Source: Saccharicrinis sp. UBA6048
GTDB lineage: Bacteria; Bacteroidota; Bacteroidia; Bacteroidales; Marinilabiliaceae
Direction: 5' to 3'
Assembly (NCBI GenBank): GCA_002429115.1
Contig: DIYS01000255.1
Coordinates: 1 to 27,077, forward strand
DNA length: 27,077 bases
Shown: piece after piece, positions 26,375 to 27,077 of the stretch
Layout: each line of letters starts with the position of its first letter
How positions within the stretch are numbered: position 1 is the stretch's first letter
The notes under the pieces: generated by a model
The model's input: the letters and a program-made list of their open reading frames with translations, nothing else
Told to the model about the DNA's origin: nothing
Databases searched by the model: none
Made by a program: the position numbers and the translations under genes

Positions 26375-26405
26375 TTTGCAATAAAAAGAAAAGAACCTAT
26401 CTTTG
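26375..26405 (+). promoter_or_regulatory. Promoter of the tRNA-Lys cluster
   Basis: TTTG (26375-26378) and TATCTTTG (26398-26405), separated by 19 nt, are a near-perfect example of the Bacteroidota -33/-7 pair. The first tRNA starts 25 nt downstream. No other strong promoter is seen between the three tRNA genes, so all are probably co-transcribed from it. Confidence 0.85.
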
Positions 26406-26430
26406 CACCGCAATTGAGAAAAACACGGAT

Positions 26431-26506
26431 GACTCAGTAGCTCAGCTGGTAGAGCAACGCCCTTTTAAGGCGTGGGTCCAGGGTTCGAATCCCTGCTGAG
26501 TCACCA
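26431..26506 (+). tRNA. tRNA-Lys (anticodon TTT), copy 1, CCA encoded
   Basis: Full cloverleaf of 76 nt including CCA. Acceptor arms GACTCAG and CTGAGTC, D arm GCTC...GAGC, anticodon stem ACGCC/GGCGT around loop CTTTTAA with anticodon TTT, T arm CAGGG-TTCGAAT-CCCTG. Copies 2 and 3 are identical. Confidence 0.97.
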
Positions 26507-26510
26507 CTTT

Positions 26511-26539
26511 AGACCTTGAAACGTAAGGTCTTTTTTTTT
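26511..26539 (+). terminator. Hairpin with T-run after tRNA-Lys copy 1
   Basis: AGACCTT (26511-26517) pairs with AAGGTCT (26525-26531), followed by nine T. It looks like an intrinsic terminator, yet two more tRNAs follow without a new promoter, so it may be leaky or act as a processing structure. Confidence 0.65.
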
Positions 26540-26566
26540 GAAAGCCGACAATGTCGGTATGAGGAT

Positions 26567-26642
26567 GACTCAGTAGCTCAGCTGGTAGAGCAACGCCCTT
26601 TTAAGGCGTGGGTCCAGGGTTCGAATCCCTGCTGAGTCACCA
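26567..26642 (+). tRNA. tRNA-Lys (anticodon TTT), copy 2, CCA encoded
   Basis: Identical to copy 1 in all 76 nt. It is preceded by the short palindrome CCGACA-A-TGTCGG (26545-26557). Confidence 0.97.
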
Positions 26643-26648
26643 AATTTT

Positions 26649-26674
26649 AGATCTTGTAACGCAAGGTCTTTTTT
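26649..26674 (+). terminator. Hairpin with T-run after tRNA-Lys copy 2
   Basis: AGATCTTG (26649-26656) pairs with CAAGGTCT (26662-26669), with one T-G wobble, and runs into six T. It is a diverged copy of the hairpin after copy 1. Confidence 0.65.
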
Positions 26675-26704
26675 CTTGAAAGCCGACAATGTCGGTATAA
26701 GGAT

Positions 26705-26780
26705 GACTCAGTAGCTCAGCTGGTAGAGCAACGCCCTTTTAAGGCGTGGGTCCAGGGTTCGAATCCCTGCTGAGTCACCA
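26705..26780 (+). tRNA. tRNA-Lys (anticodon TTT), copy 3, CCA encoded
   Basis: Identical to copies 1 and 2. The same CCGACA-A-TGTCGG palindrome precedes it as precedes copy 2. The repeat units are 136 and 138 nt, showing local tandem duplication. Confidence 0.97.
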
Positions 26781-26783
26781 CAG

Positions 26784-26813
26784 AAGCTTCGGTTTATAAC
26801 CGGAGCTTTTTTT
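26784..26813 (+). terminator. Terminator of the tRNA-Lys cluster
   Basis: AAGCTTCGGTT (26784-26794) pairs with AACCGGAGCTT (26798-26808) with one wobble and a 3-nt loop, followed by a T-run to 26813. It is stronger than, and different in sequence from, the hairpins after copies 1 and 2, so it is the likely end of the transcript. Confidence 0.85.
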
Positions 26814-27077
26814 GTATTAAAGAGTTTGAAACTATGATCCAGAAAGTATGGGATCAACTGAAATAGTTGCGGATCAGGCATAGACTCTAGAGATTCTATA
26901 GAGAAAGAATCTTATTGCACCCTCTTCTTATAATGTTGGAAATCTTTGATTTCAGTGTAAAATGATCTTGGAAGAACGTGTCCAGAAAATAAGCTCGCTC
27001 ATCGAGATGGTTGCCGAGCAGAGCAGAGGTAGTGTCGAGATGAAATTTCATTAATACTGATTATCAACTAATAATCA
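26814..27077. other. Right-edge stretch without a supported gene
   Basis: It contains small inverted repeats, such as TGATCC...GGATCA near 26835-26855 and CAACT-GAAAT-AGTTG near 26855-26869. A 30-codon plus-strand frame (ATG 26962 to TAA 27054) would encode a helix-prone peptide beginning MILEERVQKISSLIEMV. It has no recognisable family and could be chance or a remnant of a longer gene. Confidence 0.35.

Noticed and set aside
26314..26499. Plus-strand reading frame of 61 codons
   Set aside because: It runs through the tRNA promoter and almost all of the first tRNA-Lys gene.

Overview
The window looks like chromosome of a Bacteroidota (probably a marine or anaerobic Bacteroidales/Marinilabiliales-type) bacterium. 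The evidence is internal: three large secreted proteins end in T9SS type A sorting domains, most exported proteins have Gln as the first mature residue, the DNA is AT-rich, and several promoters fit the Bacteroidota form (TAnnTTTG with a TTG-like -33 box). Almost everything is on the minus strand; the exceptions are one CheY-like regulator and three tRNA genes.

Layout, left to right. (1) 459-15911: three paralogous giant surface proteins on the minus strand (about 1988, 1997 and 762 codons). They share a roughly 380-residue C-terminal module plus T9SS sorting domain and differ in their N-terminal beta-helix, FN3-like, cleaved-adhesin-like and GEVED modules. The middle one is interrupted by a single in-frame TAA at 11488-11490, at a position where two internal repeats of the same protein have Tyr. 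A single-domain response regulator (6798-7154, plus strand) sits between paralogues 1 and 2. (2) 16341-17435: a double hot-dog (MaoC/HTD2-like) protein, flanked by two copies of a 40-nt hairpin repeat and an array of 7-bp tandem repeats. (3) 17908-23672: a four-gene minus-strand operon of two related small secreted proteins, a large outer-membrane usher-like barrel protein and a periplasmic chaperone-like protein. This resembles a chaperone-usher pathway built from Bacteroidota parts and is the best candidate here for a little-described system. (4) 23801-26249: the AmmeMemoRadiSam pair, a fused AmrB-AmrA protein followed by the radical SAM enzyme AmrS. (5) 26375-26813: a promoter and three tandem tRNA-Lys(TTT) genes, each followed by a hairpin with a T-run, then a tail without a convincing gene.

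How the parts fit together: the first half is a cell-surface/T9SS cargo locus. The operon in the second half has the usual parts of a surface-fibre assembly system: two subunits with matching C-terminal strands, a chaperone, an usher-like barrel, and an intrinsic terminator/attenuator after the first subunit gene that would favour its abundance. The usher-like protein also carries SdrD B-like, carboxypeptidase-regulatory-like and two SPOR-like modules. The Amr genes and tRNA cluster look like unrelated housekeeping neighbours. All functional assignments rest on motif reading; no database search was run.
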